The notes: generated by a model from the letters alone, not told the origin. A DNA stretch of 10,378 bases from an uncultured Lachnospiraceae bacterium (GCA_947175285.1 CAMWMM010000124.1:1-10378), one strand, 5' to 3'. Counted from the stretch's first letter, positions 1 to 7,219 are shown. Translations and numbers: made by a program.

Positions 1-133
1 GAATACAGCACCTGCTATTTGCGCCAGTACCGCGTTGTCGTCAGTCAACAATGCCACCGCATTGCCTCCTTCCACCGCCTTGTCCTGACACAAATATCAA
101 GCACTGTTTTTCACCGTTATTTAGGCAATGCTG
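1..133. other. Unassigned GC-rich DNA left of the methyltransferase repeat
   Basis: This stretch is clearly richer in G and C than the AT-rich remainder, most strongly over bases 1-90. It shares nothing with the sequence that precedes the homologous segment at 4001, so the join at 133/134 is a rearrangement breakpoint. On the + strand a frame runs straight from here into the methyltransferase pseudogene, but its residues look unlike a natural protein. On the - strand a frame is open from 96 down to 1 (32 codons, read off the left edge). It has a plausible composition, with residues such as GGNAVALLTDDNAVLAQIAG. That could be the end or an internal piece of a neighbouring - strand gene, but I cannot name it and see no convincing start. 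Confidence 0.4.
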
Positions 134-924
134 TACTAGTTGCTGCGGACAAAGCTTATGGCAGTATCAGGGAAGATATTAGGAAAATGGGGATAGATGA
201 AGGAAAAGTCGAAAGTCTTACTCACTATCTGGAAAAGGAGTATTCCCTTATAACAGACGGGCAAGTAGGGGGCATCAAGGAAATTCTGAGAGCATCTGAT
301 GACGAGGTAAAAAATTATGAGTGGATGTACCAGAAAATTGCAGAGTATGGAGTGTTTCCTTTTGAGCAAAATGTAGGATGTAATCATAACGACATTTTCT
401 GGTTCGCGCTGGGTGTATGTCAGACAATAGAAGAATTTACGCAATTTTGCAATTATATCAGTGGATTAACAATTGAGACGGCAATAGAGACAGGTGTGTT
501 CAGAGGAAGAAGTTCTTATCTGATGTGCACCTTACTTGTAAGAAAAAATCCGGATTTGCAGTATATATTGGTAGATATCAAAGACAATCTCAAAGAATAT
601 GACAGGTTTAAAGAGATATTACCATGGCTGGACAAACGAATACCAAGTACATCTGAAAATCACAGAGAACATAAGTTTGGCCTTGCGTTTATTGATGCGA
701 ATCATTCATATACAGCATCATATAGGGATTGTTTATACTGTGGGTAATATGCAAACAAGCTTACCGTGTTTCATGATATCTATTGTTATGAGTATGATAA
801 GCCTGATGGTGGGACGGTTCGTATGTGGGAGGAGGTTCTTGAGAAAACAAAGGAAGAGGGACACAGAATTTTTTCAAGCCATAACAGAAAATGGATGGGA
901 ATTGGTGTGGTAGAATGGAGAGAT
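134..924 (+). repeat. Direct repeat, copy 1 (methyltransferase segment)
   Basis: Bases 134-924 align without any gap to 4001-4791 at a constant offset of 3867. My hand count gives about 68 mismatches, or roughly 91 percent identity, and most differences are transitions. The differences cluster around 661-690 and 853-895. The repeat covers codon 69 to near the end of the methyltransferase and is in direct orientation. Confidence 0.95.
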
Positions 925-945
925 ACGCACGTGTGGCAGGACTGA
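134..945 (+). pseudogene. Decayed second copy of the cluster's SAM methyltransferase
   Basis: This is a 5'-truncated relative of the gene at 3799-4809. Homology starts at the codon for Leu69 of the intact protein, so the whole N-terminal Rossmann-like module is gone and is replaced by unrelated DNA. A CAA glutamine codon of the intact copy is TAA here at 745-747, which stops translation before the motif around FHDIY. Beyond the stop the frame continues to a TGA at 943-945. Residues at important positions have also changed: the motif I glycine region reads ETGVFRG instead of EIGVFRG, and the acidic motif reads FIDANHS instead of FIDADHS. The open part could still be expressed as a fusion from an upstream start near base 19, but I see no ribosome binding site and regard it as dead. 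It remains a possible donor for recombination with the intact copy. Confidence 0.9.
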
Positions 946-979
946 TGGTTTTAGGGTGCATAGGCTAAGCTGAAAATGA

Positions 980-1399
980 GTGATATTAGTGAGTAAGTTA
1001 ATAATTGCGGAGTCGAAAGGACTTATAAGACCGAATATTGATAAATTTGATATTTGGTTAAACAATATCAGAAGAATGAAAGCAATATGTCAAAGTGAAG
1101 GGAAACTTTTATGGGATTCTTCAACCAGTCTTATATTCTAAATTAGGTGGGACAAAGGAAGAAAATGGGATAATGTGGTCTACTTGGAGAATTCATAATT
1201 GTTATGATTGGGCAAATGAATTTCGAAACAGAATAAAGAAAGCAGTGGATTCTGATGAGCCGATTTATGATTTGTCTCATATTTTTGATGCAGAATCGGA
1301 TGTATATATGGATGACTGTCATGTATATGAAAAGGAAATAAGATAATCGCAGAGTATATTTATGAAATAATTAAAAATAAATTGAAAAATTGTAATTGA
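980..1399 (+). pseudogene. Frameshifted remnant of an SGNH/GDSL-type hydrolase (C-terminal part)
   Basis: Three pieces in different frames line up as one protein end. From about 980 to 1098 the frame reads residues including ESKGLIRPNIDKFDIW and NNIRRMKAICQSEG. After a frame change near 1098-1102 it continues as NFYGILQPVLYSKLGG and then YDLSHIFD, followed by DVYMDDCH. After a one-base loss near 1335 it ends with NKIIAEYIYEIIKNKL and a stop at 1397-1399. The LQP segment and the late D-x-x-H motif (here DDCH) followed by a G/N-x-IIAE helix are typical of the C-terminal half of SGNH/GDSL-like hydrolases that modify polysaccharides. The N-terminal half with the nucleophile is absent. The longest single open piece starts with GTG at 1095 and ends at 1346; I do not think it is a gene. 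The family assignment is by eye. Confidence 0.65.
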
Positions 1400-1434
1400 T
1401 GAGAGCATGTTTGAGAAATGAGTTTATTCAGATA

Positions 1435-1450
1435 ATATAAGGGGTATAGA
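1435..1450 (+). repeat. 16-bp direct repeat ATATAAGGGGTATAGA, copy 1
   Basis: The same 16 bases occur at 7214-7229. Here the AAGGGG core lies nine bases before the ATG at 1454 and serves as the ribosome binding site of the small gene. It may be a fragment of a shared leader carried along when genes were shuffled. Confidence 0.8.
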
Positions 1451-1453
1451 TAG

Positions 1454-1792
1454 ATGAACAGAAATGAAAAAGAAAAGCACATGTTACGCGAATGGGCAGA
1501 AAACAACAACTCTACTTATAAGTTTCCTGAAATTGAAAAAGAAAAGGAAAGTTATTTTATTAAACGTCAGGAAAAATCATATATAAGAGAATATGGATTT
1601 GAAACATTGCTGGAACTATTTCAAGAGCTGGACTGCATGTGGCAAGACGAAAAATGCATGGGACAAATTAGAAAGGCTGTAGGGGTAGCTACATTGAAAA
1701 ATAAGCCTTCTGAAGAAGTTCATAGAGGGATGGAAAAGAATTATACAGACGAGACGAAAGATATTCTGCCGGAATTCATCTATAATTTTTAG
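1454..1792 (+). CDS. Small charged protein of unknown function (112 aa)
   Basis: I do not recognise this protein. It is hydrophilic, rich in Glu and Lys, and has no signal peptide, membrane segment or cysteine motif that suggests a metal site. The N-terminal 45 residues are highly charged. A central block around residues 46-60 (EYGFETLLELFQELDCMW) looks helical, and a short block VGVATLKNKPSEE follows. The start is supported by AAGGGG at 1439-1444 with good spacing to the ATG. It lies downstream of the SGNH remnant and 117 bases upstream of the carbamoyltransferase in the same direction, so it may be the first intact gene of the unit. A cytoplasmic accessory or regulatory role is possible, but the sequence shows no function. 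It could also be a leftover fragment of a larger gene, although the clean frame and ribosome site argue for a real gene. Confidence 0.6.
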   Translation: MNRNEKEKHMLREWAENNNSTYKFPEIEKEKESYFIKRQEKSYIREYGFETLLELFQELDCMWQDEKCMGQIRKAVGVATLKNKPSEEVHRGMEKNYTDETKDILPEFIYNF

Positions 1793-1909
1793 AAAATGGT
1801 GCGATACATGGTAGATTAATATAAAATTATGACTTTAAAAGGTTCGACATCAGACCTGTGGTGTATTCCGATAAAATTATGTATTAAAATATGAGGAGAA
1901 CTGATAAAA
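1793..1909 (+). other. Intergenic leader before the carbamoyltransferase
   Basis: This AT-rich gap contains an 11-bp direct repeat, ATAAAATTATG, at 1821-1831 and 1871-1881. Between the copies a short frame ending at the TAA around 1882-1884 reads like a protein tail (FKRFDIRPVVYSDKIMY), which may be another gene scrap, but I cannot assign it. AGGAGAA at 1894-1900 is the ribosome binding site for the ATG at 1910. I see no convincing promoter or terminator hairpin. Confidence 0.35.
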
Positions 1910-3754
1910 ATGAATATATTAGGTATTTCGGCATTGTACCATGATTCAGCGGCAAGTTTGGTAGTAGACGGAGAAATTATTGCTGCTGCACAAGAAGAGC
2001 GGTTTACCAGGATTAAGCATGACTTATCTTTTCCCGTCAATGCGATAGAATATTGCCTAAGAGAAGGGAATATTGGGAAGGAGGAAGTTGAAATAGTTGT
2101 TTTTTATGATAACCCCATTCTTACGCTCGATAGGCATTTAAAAAATAGTTTGGCAGTAGGGCAGGACTCCGGGGAGGTTATTAACAGAGGATATGAGTCT
2201 TTGTTTGGAGAAAAATTATGGATTCATAAAATTACTGACAAAACATTGGGTAAGAATAAAAACCGGAAATTCTACGTGTGTGAACATCATATTTCCCATG
2301 CTGCTTCAGCATTTTATCCGTCGCCGTATGAAAAGGCGGTTATTCTTACCCTTGATGGGGTGGGAGAATGGGCGACGACGACAATCAGCGTAGGAGATAA
2401 GAAAGATATAACCATAAAAGAAGAATTGCGTTTTCCTCATTCGTTGGGTCTTTTATATAGTGCATTTACTTATTTTTGTGGGTTTAAGGTTAATTCGGGA
2501 GATTACAAGTTTATGGGGCTTGCACCTTATGGGGAGCCTGTATACGAAGAACTCATCAAAGAGAAACTCATAGATGTGAAGGAAGATGGTTCTTTTGCCC
2601 TGAATATGGAATATTTTGATTATCAGTATGGCAGGGCAATGACAAATGAAAAGTTTGCCGAGTTATTTGGCGGTCCGCGAAGAGAGCCGGAATCGGAAAT
2701 TACAAAAAGAGAAATGGATATTGCTGCTTCTGCACAGAAAGTTGTTGAGGGAATTATTTTAAAATTAGTGCGTCATGCAAAGGAGCAATTTGGAGAAGAT
2801 ATTGATAACCTCGTATTGGCAGGTGGTGTAGCTTTAAATTGCGTGGCAAATGGAAAGATAAAAAACAGTGGGATATTTAAAAATATATGGATTCAGCCCG
2901 CAGCAGGGGATGCGGGAGGAAGTCTTGGCTGTGCGTTGTTTGCAGCATATCAGTTTGATTCAGCGGCAGACAGAGTATGTGGAGATCAATCAAAGGATTT
3001 TCAGAAGGGGAGTTATTTAGGACCTGGATATTCTATGGAAGAGATTGAAAGATACCTGAAGGAGGGTGGCTATCCATATCATGTATATGCCGATGATATA
3101 TATGAAAAGATTGCAGAGCTACTTGCGGCAGAGAAGGTAATCGGACTTTTTCATGGACGCATGGAATTTGGACCGAGGGCGCTGGGAAATAGGAGCATTA
3201 TCGCTGATGCCCGTTCGGATACCATGCAGGTAAAGTTGAATCAGAAAATTAAATACAGGGAATCTTTCAGACCTTTTGCCCCCTCTGTGCTGAAGGAGGA
3301 CGTGTCAGATTATTTTGAACTGGAGGAAGAAAGCCCGTACATGCTTCTGGTTGAAAATGTGAATAAAGAACGCAGGGATGCAGTGCATGTGCAGGAGGAT
3401 TTGGATAAATATAACGGCAATATGCTGGAAATTGTAAAGCAGAAGCGCTCTGATATTCCGGCGGTAACACATGTGGACTATAGTGCCCGTATTCAGACGG
3501 TAACGGAAGAAACAAATTCGTATTATTACCACGTCATTTCTGAATTCAAAAAGTTGACTGGTTGTAGTGTAATTGTAAACACTTCGTTTAATGTCAGGGG
3601 TGAACCTATTGTTTGTACCCCGAAGAATGCCTATGAATGTTTTATGAGGACAGATATGGATGTGCTTGTGTTAGAAAACTGCATTCTCTATAAGGCGGAA
3701 CAGCCTGAATTTACGGAGCAGACAGACTGGCGGAAAATGTATGTGTTAGATTAA
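1910..3754 (+). CDS. NodU/CmcH-family carbamoyltransferase (614 aa)
   Basis: This enzyme should transfer a carbamoyl group from carbamoyl phosphate, through a carbamoyl-adenylate, to a hydroxyl of a sugar or similar acceptor in the cytoplasm. The full-length family pattern is visible. The N-terminus is MNILGISALYHDSAASLV with the EERFTRIKHD segment. The metal-binding HHISHA lies at 126-131 and the LDGVGE motif at 148-153. These are followed by KFMGLAPYG, LAGGVALNCVANG and AAGDAGGSLG. The C-terminal domain carries HGRMEFGPRALGNRS (415-429), SFRPFAPS and VNTSFNVRGEPIV. The length is normal for the family and no key motif is missing, so it looks active. AGGAGAA at 1894-1900 supports the start. 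Methyltransferases follow at 44 and about 1100 bases, a pairing also known for NodU/NodS and CmcH/CmcI. I infer glycan O-carbamoylation; the acceptor is unknown. Confidence 0.93.
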   Translation: MNILGISALYHDSAASLVVDGEIIAAAQEERFTRIKHDLSFPVNAIEYCLREGNIGKEEVEIVVFYDNPILTLDRHLKNSLAVGQDSGEVINRGYESLFGEKLWIHKITDKTLGKNKNRKFYVCEHHISHAASAFYPSPYEKAVILTLDGVGEWATTTISVGDKKDITIKEELRFPHSLGLLYSAFTYFCGFKVNSGDYKFMGLAPYGEPVYEELIKEKLIDVKEDGSFALNMEYFDYQYGRAMTNEKFAELFGGPRREPESEITKREMDIAASAQKVVEGIILKLVRHAKEQFGEDIDNLVLAGGVALNCVANGKIKNSGIFKNIWIQPAAGDAGGSLGCALFAAYQFDSAADRVCGDQSKDFQKGSYLGPGYSMEEIERYLKEGGYPYHVYADDIYEKIAELLAAEKVIGLFHGRMEFGPRALGNRSIIADARSDTMQVKLNQKIKYRESFRPFAPSVLKEDVSDYFELEEESPYMLLVENVNKERRDAVHVQEDLDKYNGNMLEIVKQKRSDIPAVTHVDYSARIQTVTEETNSYYYHVISEFKKLTGCSVIVNTSFNVRGEPIVCTPKNAYECFMRTDMDVLVLENCILYKAEQPEFTEQTDWRKMYVLD

Positions 3755-3798
3755 AATATTTAAACTTCCCACTGGGATTTATATGCAAAGGTGAAAGA

Positions 3799-4809
3799 AT
3801 GAACAAGGTAAAAACAATGGAACAAATAATTATATGGGGAGCGGGTTCGGTATTTCATCAAAATCTGTTTGAAATCAGGCGAATGCTTCAAGACGGCGTA
3901 AATATAATAGCGCTTGTAGACCAAGGTAAAAAAGGCAGCGTTGTGGATGGATACAGGGTAATCGATAAACAGGAGATTGGGAATTATAACTGGGATAAAA
4001 TACTGGTTGCAGCGGACAAGGCCTATGACAGTATCAGAGAAGATATTAGGAAGATGAGGATAGATGAAGGAAAAGTCGAAAGTCTTACTCATTATCTGGA
4101 AAAGGATTATTCCCTTATAACAGACAGGCAAGTAGGGGTTATCAAGGAAATTCTGAGAGCATCTGATAACGAGATAAAAAATTATGAGTGGATGTACCGG
4201 AAAATTGCAGAGTATGGAGTGTTTCCTTTTGAGCAAAATGTAGGATGTAATCATAACGATATTTTCTGGTCTGCGCTGGGTGTATGTCAGACGATAGAAG
4301 AATTTACGGAATTTTGCAATTATATCAGTGGATTGACAATTGAGACGGCGATAGAGATAGGTGTGTTCAGAGGAAGAAGTTCTTATCTGATGTGCGCCTT
4401 GCTAGCAAGAAAAAATCCGGATTTGCAGTATGTATTGGTAGATATTAAAGATAATCTCAAAGAATATGACAGATTTAAAGAGATATTACCATGGCTGGAT
4501 AAACGAATACCAAGTACATCTGATGATTATAAAAAATGTAAGTTCGATTTTGTGTTTATTGATGCGGATCATTCATATACAGCATCATATAGGGATTATT
4601 TAAACTGTGGGCAATATGCCAACAAGCTTACCGTGTTTCATGATATCTATTGTCATGAGTATGATAAGCCTGATGGTGGGACGGTACGTATGTGGGAGGA
4701 GGTTCTTGAGAAAACAAAGGAGCAGGAACATATAATTTTTTCAAGTCATAATGCAAAATGGATGGGGATTGGCGTGATAGAGTGGAAAAATGATAATAGA
4801 GAATCCTAG
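3799..4809 (+). CDS. Rossmann-like module fused to a class I SAM methyltransferase (336 aa)
   Basis: The protein has two parts. Residues 9-90 form a nucleotide-binding-like module starting with IIIWGAGSVFHQNL (the G-x-G turn), then IIALVDQG and KILVAADKAY. It resembles the modules at the C-termini of both glycosyltransferases here. Residues about 160-330 are a SAM methyltransferase of the Methyltransf_24 type. Motif I is EIGVFRGRSS (186-195), followed by LVDIKD. The acidic motif is FIDADHSY (253-260), and VFHDIY lies at 279-284, followed by a GGTVRMWEEV segment. The likely reaction is methylation of a sugar hydroxyl or a related group on a nucleotide sugar or glycan. AAAGGTGA at 3787-3794 supports the start, though Met7 at 3817 is an alternative. 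It sits 44 bases after the carbamoyltransferase. A 791-bp decayed copy lies at 134-924, and a 67-bp scrap of its 3' end lies at 5913-5979. The substrate is not predictable. Confidence 0.85.
   Translation: MNKVKTMEQIIIWGAGSVFHQNLFEIRRMLQDGVNIIALVDQGKKGSVVDGYRVIDKQEIGNYNWDKILVAADKAYDSIREDIRKMRIDEGKVESLTHYLEKDYSLITDRQVGVIKEILRASDNEIKNYEWMYRKIAEYGVFPFEQNVGCNHNDIFWSALGVCQTIEEFTEFCNYISGLTIETAIEIGVFRGRSSYLMCALLARKNPDLQYVLVDIKDNLKEYDRFKEILPWLDKRIPSTSDDYKKCKFDFVFIDADHSYTASYRDYLNCGQYANKLTVFHDIYCHEYDKPDGGTVRMWEEVLEKTKEQEHIIFSSHNAKWMGIGVIEWKNDNRES
4001..4791 (+). repeat. Direct repeat, copy 2 (inside the intact methyltransferase)
   Basis: This is the intact partner of 134-924. Recombination between the two copies would delete about 3.87 kb, removing the SGNH remnant, the small gene and the carbamoyltransferase, and would leave one hybrid methyltransferase segment. 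Confidence 0.95.
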
Positions 4810-4846
4810 ACTTTGGGAGAACATAAAATGGTAAGGGAAATAAAAA

Positions 4847-5062
4847 ATGTATAAAGAGTATTTGGAAGATTTTGTGATCAATGAAAACGAGAGTGTATAT
4901 AAAGCATGTTGGCAGTATCAAAGAAATAAGGAGGCATTATTGTTGGTAGTTGATTCTGATAATAAATTTAAAGGCGTTGTGGGTTCACAGGAGATTAAGA
5001 AAACCTTTTTAGACAATGCGGGGGGGGGTATGTTAAAGACATTTGTAATTGCAACGGAGTGA
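4847..5062 (+). CDS. N-terminal CBS part of a split, probably phase-variable methyltransferase (71 aa as read)
   Basis: The frame encodes most of a CBS-type half domain, with LLLVVDSDNKFKGVVGSQEIKK at residues 31-52 (a typical 'value, refined by variant' strand pair). It then enters a run of nine G at 5020-5028, after which the sequence MLKTFVIATE ends at a TGA (5060-5062). With one extra G, or two fewer, the frame would continue as YVKDICNCNGVKIICKEG into the next frame, giving one protein of about 353 aa. AAGGGAA at 4833-4839 gives a good ribosome site. As read, this is either a truncated off-state product or the first half of a pair of overlapping genes. The first reading is favoured, because a CBS domain cut after its first half makes little structural sense. 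Confidence 0.75.
   Translation: MYKEYLEDFVINENESVYKACWQYQRNKEALLLVVDSDNKFKGVVGSQEIKKTFLDNAGGGMLKTFVIATE
5020..5028 (+). repeat. Homopolymeric G9 tract at the frame junction
   Basis: Nine consecutive G residues occur inside the coding sequence of an otherwise AT-rich region; no other G run of this length is seen in the window. The tract lies in a small glycine stretch (NAGGG) between the two halves of a CBS pair. Seven or ten G would join the upstream and downstream frames; eight G would give a stop codon (TAA) about two codons later. This is the classic arrangement for slipped-strand phase variation. A sequencing or assembly error in the run is the main alternative. Confidence 0.85.
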
Positions 5063-5907
5063 AAATAATATGTAAAGAAGGGGAAGATTTTTATGCTGAG
5101 GGTAGAAATATCTTCGCAGAAAAAAGTATTAATTTTGTGCCGGTGATAGATTATGAAAATAATATTATTGATATGTTTTCAAGAAGACGTGCTTTTTTCA
5201 AAAATGCATATCGGGCTGGTGATTTGGAGCGAATGGTCTATGCAAGAAATATTTGGAAAATGGCAGAAGCGGCACAGCAAATAGGAATAAAAGAATTCAG
5301 TATAATTGAATTTGGTGTTGCGGGTGGAAATGGTCTTGTGGCGGCGGAATTTTATGCAAGGGAGATATCCAGGTTATTTGATCTAAAAATTGAAGTTTAT
5401 GGATTTGACAATGCCGCTGGACTGCCTGCAATAAAAGAGAATTATATTCAGAAAGAGATGCCATATTTATGGTATGGTGGATTGTTCGATTATATGAACA
5501 TTGAAAAACTGAATAAAAGGCTTAGGTCGGCGAAACTGATAATAGGAGATATTGAAGAAACATTAAAAGATTTTATTGAAGTTTTTCATCCGGCACCAAT
5601 TGGAGTTATATTTGTGGATGTAGACCAGTATGCTGGAACAGCAGCGATATTATCTTTTCTGGAGTCAGATGATAACAATTTTTTGCCACGTATGAATATT
5701 TATTTTGATGATATGAGTTTTGAGACTGAATCCAGGGGAGAGCATAGGGCTATTTTAGAGTTTAATCAGAGGAATACAAACATGAAGATTATCCCAGAAG
5801 ATTTGCGCACAAGAGAAAAGAGATGTTTTCGCTATCAGCATCCGTTATATGATAAAGAAATCAAGTATGATACAACAGCATGCGCATATTCTTATTATAC
5901 GATATAG
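5059..5907 (+). CDS. Second CBS half plus class I SAM methyltransferase (282 aa as read)
   Basis: Residues 1-45 carry the second CBS half (AEKSINFVPVIDYENNII). A helix follows ending in YARNIWKM (61-68). Residues 78-282 are a SAM methyltransferase: motif I EFGVAGGNG (84-92), GFDNAAGLP (115-123), GDIEETL (163-169), VIFVDVDQY (183-191) and IYFDDM (214-219). These features resemble TylF/MycF-type sugar O-methyltransferases, with the paired acidic residues expected for a metal site. The only start for this frame is a GTG overlapping the TGA of the upstream frame (GTGA). The GGAG there is too close to act as a good ribosome site, so independent translation should be poor unless coupled. I think the natural product is the fused protein of about 353 aa produced when the G tract length restores the frame. 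The substrate is probably a sugar of the same glycan; this is inference. Confidence 0.75.
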   Translation: MKIICKEGEDFYAEGRNIFAEKSINFVPVIDYENNIIDMFSRRRAFFKNAYRAGDLERMVYARNIWKMAEAAQQIGIKEFSIIEFGVAGGNGLVAAEFYAREISRLFDLKIEVYGFDNAAGLPAIKENYIQKEMPYLWYGGLFDYMNIEKLNKRLRSAKLIIGDIEETLKDFIEVFHPAPIGVIFVDVDQYAGTAAILSFLESDDNNFLPRMNIYFDDMSFETESRGEHRAILEFNQRNTNMKIIPEDLRTREKRCFRYQHPLYDKEIKYDTTACAYSYYTI

Positions 5908-5912
5908 AAAAT

Positions 5913-5979
5913 GAGGAGGTTCTTGAGAAAACAGTGGAACAGGGACATAATATTTTCTCAAGTTATAACGAATAATGGA
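5913..5979 (+). pseudogene. 67-bp scrap of the methyltransferase 3' end
   Basis: Bases 5913-5979 align without gaps to 4696-4762 of the intact methyltransferase, with the first 21 bases identical and about 11 mismatches in the rest. In the same frame it reads EEVLEKTVEQGHNIFSSYNE before a TAA at 5973-5975, compared with EEVLEKTKEQEHIIFSSHNA in the intact protein. The last bases of the scrap supply the ATG assigned to the next gene (5975), so the scrap also forms that gene's leader. It marks an old deletion or recombination joint. Confidence 0.88.
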
Positions 5980-7219
5980 AAAAGAACCCATGATATCAGT
6001 AATTATACCAAATTATAACAGGGAAATGGCTATCTGTGAGACGGTTCAGAGTGTATTGAATCAAAGTTATAAGAATATAGAGGTTCTGATTATTGACGAT
6101 GCATCCACAGACCGTTCTGTAGAAATGCTGGCAAAAGTGAAGGACAAAAGAGTCAGGTGTATTGTGCAAAAAGAACATAGAGGGGCAAGTTATTGCAGAA
6201 ATCTTGGAGTGAGTGAAAGCCAAGGGGAGTATCTTGCCTTTCAGGATAGTGGAACAATCTGGCTTCCCGACAAGTTGCAAAAACAGATGAAAAGATTAGA
6301 GAAAAGCCCGGAAGCAGGACTGGTTTATTGCCTTTTAGAGATAGATGATGGAAGCGATACTTATTGTAACCCGGAAAAAGAATATGAATTATGCTATAAA
6401 GAAGAAAAATGTAAAGAAATACTGAAAAAGAGAAATTTAATTGCTACGCCAACAATTTTGATGACACGAAAATGCTTTCTTGAAATTGGGGGATTTGACG
6501 AGAGACTTCTGCGATGGCAGGATTATGATCTGGTAATTCGGATAGTGCAGAGTTATAAAGTCGTTATTGTTAATGAGATATTAGTAAAAGAGCAATTTTT
6601 TGAGAATGGTATTTCAAATAAGTATGATCTTTTCATTCAGGCACTACCAATATTTTTGAAAAAGCATATAATTTTTTTTGCCTCAGAAATGAAAAATTTT
6701 GAACTTTTGGTAAACATTTTTTTCCGTATGCTTCAGCATGATAATCTCTCTTATGAAAATTACATAAAATTTATTTCAGAAATCAGCCGACAGTTGGAAC
6801 ATGACCTTGCTGATGTGGTTTATGTTTGTGCAGGAAAAGCATTGCAAAGAAAAGCAGCTTTGAGAGAACTGGGCAATCAACTGGTAGAATATAATTTTCG
6901 CTGTTTTATGCAGGAGGTACAAGAGGGAAGATACTTTGCCATTTATGGAATAGGAAATTATGCGTTAAGGATATTAAATGCATTGCGTATAATTAAATGC
7001 GAGGGACGTATACTAAGTATGATTGTTACAGAAAAAGGTGAGGAAAACTTCTTTGAGAATATTCCGATAGTAACAGTGGATGAATTTGAAGATAAAAAGA
7101 ATACGCCGGTACTAATAGGGACGGCGGATAAAACCCAGAAAGAAATATTTGATATATTATGTGAAAAAGGTTACAGAAAGATAATTATGTTTCAAAGTGA
7201 GTTTTTTCAAATCATATAA
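5975..7219 (+). CDS. Family 2 glycosyltransferase with C-terminal Rossmann-like module (414 aa)
   Basis: The N-terminal GT-A domain shows ISVIIPNYNRE (7-17), VLIIDDASTDRS, GASYCRNLGVSESQGEYLAF, and the acceptor-side RWQDYD (180-185) where the general base is expected. The usual D-x-D metal motif is altered: the segment reads FQDSGTIW (D91-S92-G93) where FQDSDDIW would be typical. The middle part (about 210-310) is helical and unassigned. Residues 319-414 form a nucleotide-binding-like module with YFAIYGIGNYALR. It should add a sugar from a nucleotide donor to the growing glycan at the cytoplasmic face. The start at 5975 lies inside the methyltransferase scrap and lacks a good ribosome site; Met6 at 5990, directly before ISVIIP, is an equally good candidate. 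GAGGAGG at 5913-5919 is too far upstream to serve either. Activity is uncertain because of the D-x-D change. Confidence 0.85.
   Translation: MEKEPMISVIIPNYNREMAICETVQSVLNQSYKNIEVLIIDDASTDRSVEMLAKVKDKRVRCIVQKEHRGASYCRNLGVSESQGEYLAFQDSGTIWLPDKLQKQMKRLEKSPEAGLVYCLLEIDDGSDTYCNPEKEYELCYKEEKCKEILKKRNLIATPTILMTRKCFLEIGGFDERLLRWQDYDLVIRIVQSYKVVIVNEILVKEQFFENGISNKYDLFIQALPIFLKKHIIFFASEMKNFELLVNIFFRMLQHDNLSYENYIKFISEISRQLEHDLADVVYVCAGKALQRKAALRELGNQLVEYNFRCFMQEVQEGRYFAIYGIGNYALRILNALRIIKCEGRILSMIVTEKGEENFFENIPIVTVDEFEDKKNTPVLIGTADKTQKEIFDILCEKGYRKIIMFQSEFFQII

Noticed and set aside
136..444. - strand open frame of 102 codons, similar to a - strand frame at 3760-4254
   Set aside because: The two resemble each other only because both lie antisense within the duplicated methyltransferase; residues are hydrophobic and Cys/Phe-rich as expected of an antisense shadow, and no ribosome site is present.
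1095..1346. 83-codon frame as an independent gene
   Set aside because: It begins with GTG without a ribosome site and is the middle piece of the frameshifted SGNH remnant; both flanks continue the protein in other frames.
1411..1440. Sigma-70-like promoter with TTGAGA before the small gene
   Set aside because: The only -10 candidates have wrong spacing or poor sequence and overlap the ribosome site, so I do not list it.
3755..3798. Possible terminator hairpin around TCCCACTGGGA
   Set aside because: The stem is only about five base pairs with a one-base loop and no U run; it cannot be a convincing terminator, and the next gene follows within 44 bases.
6672..6727. T8 and T7 runs as further phase-variation tracts
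   Set aside because: Such T runs are expected in AT-rich coding sequence, they encode ordinary Ile/Phe codons, and no alternative frame is joined by a length change.
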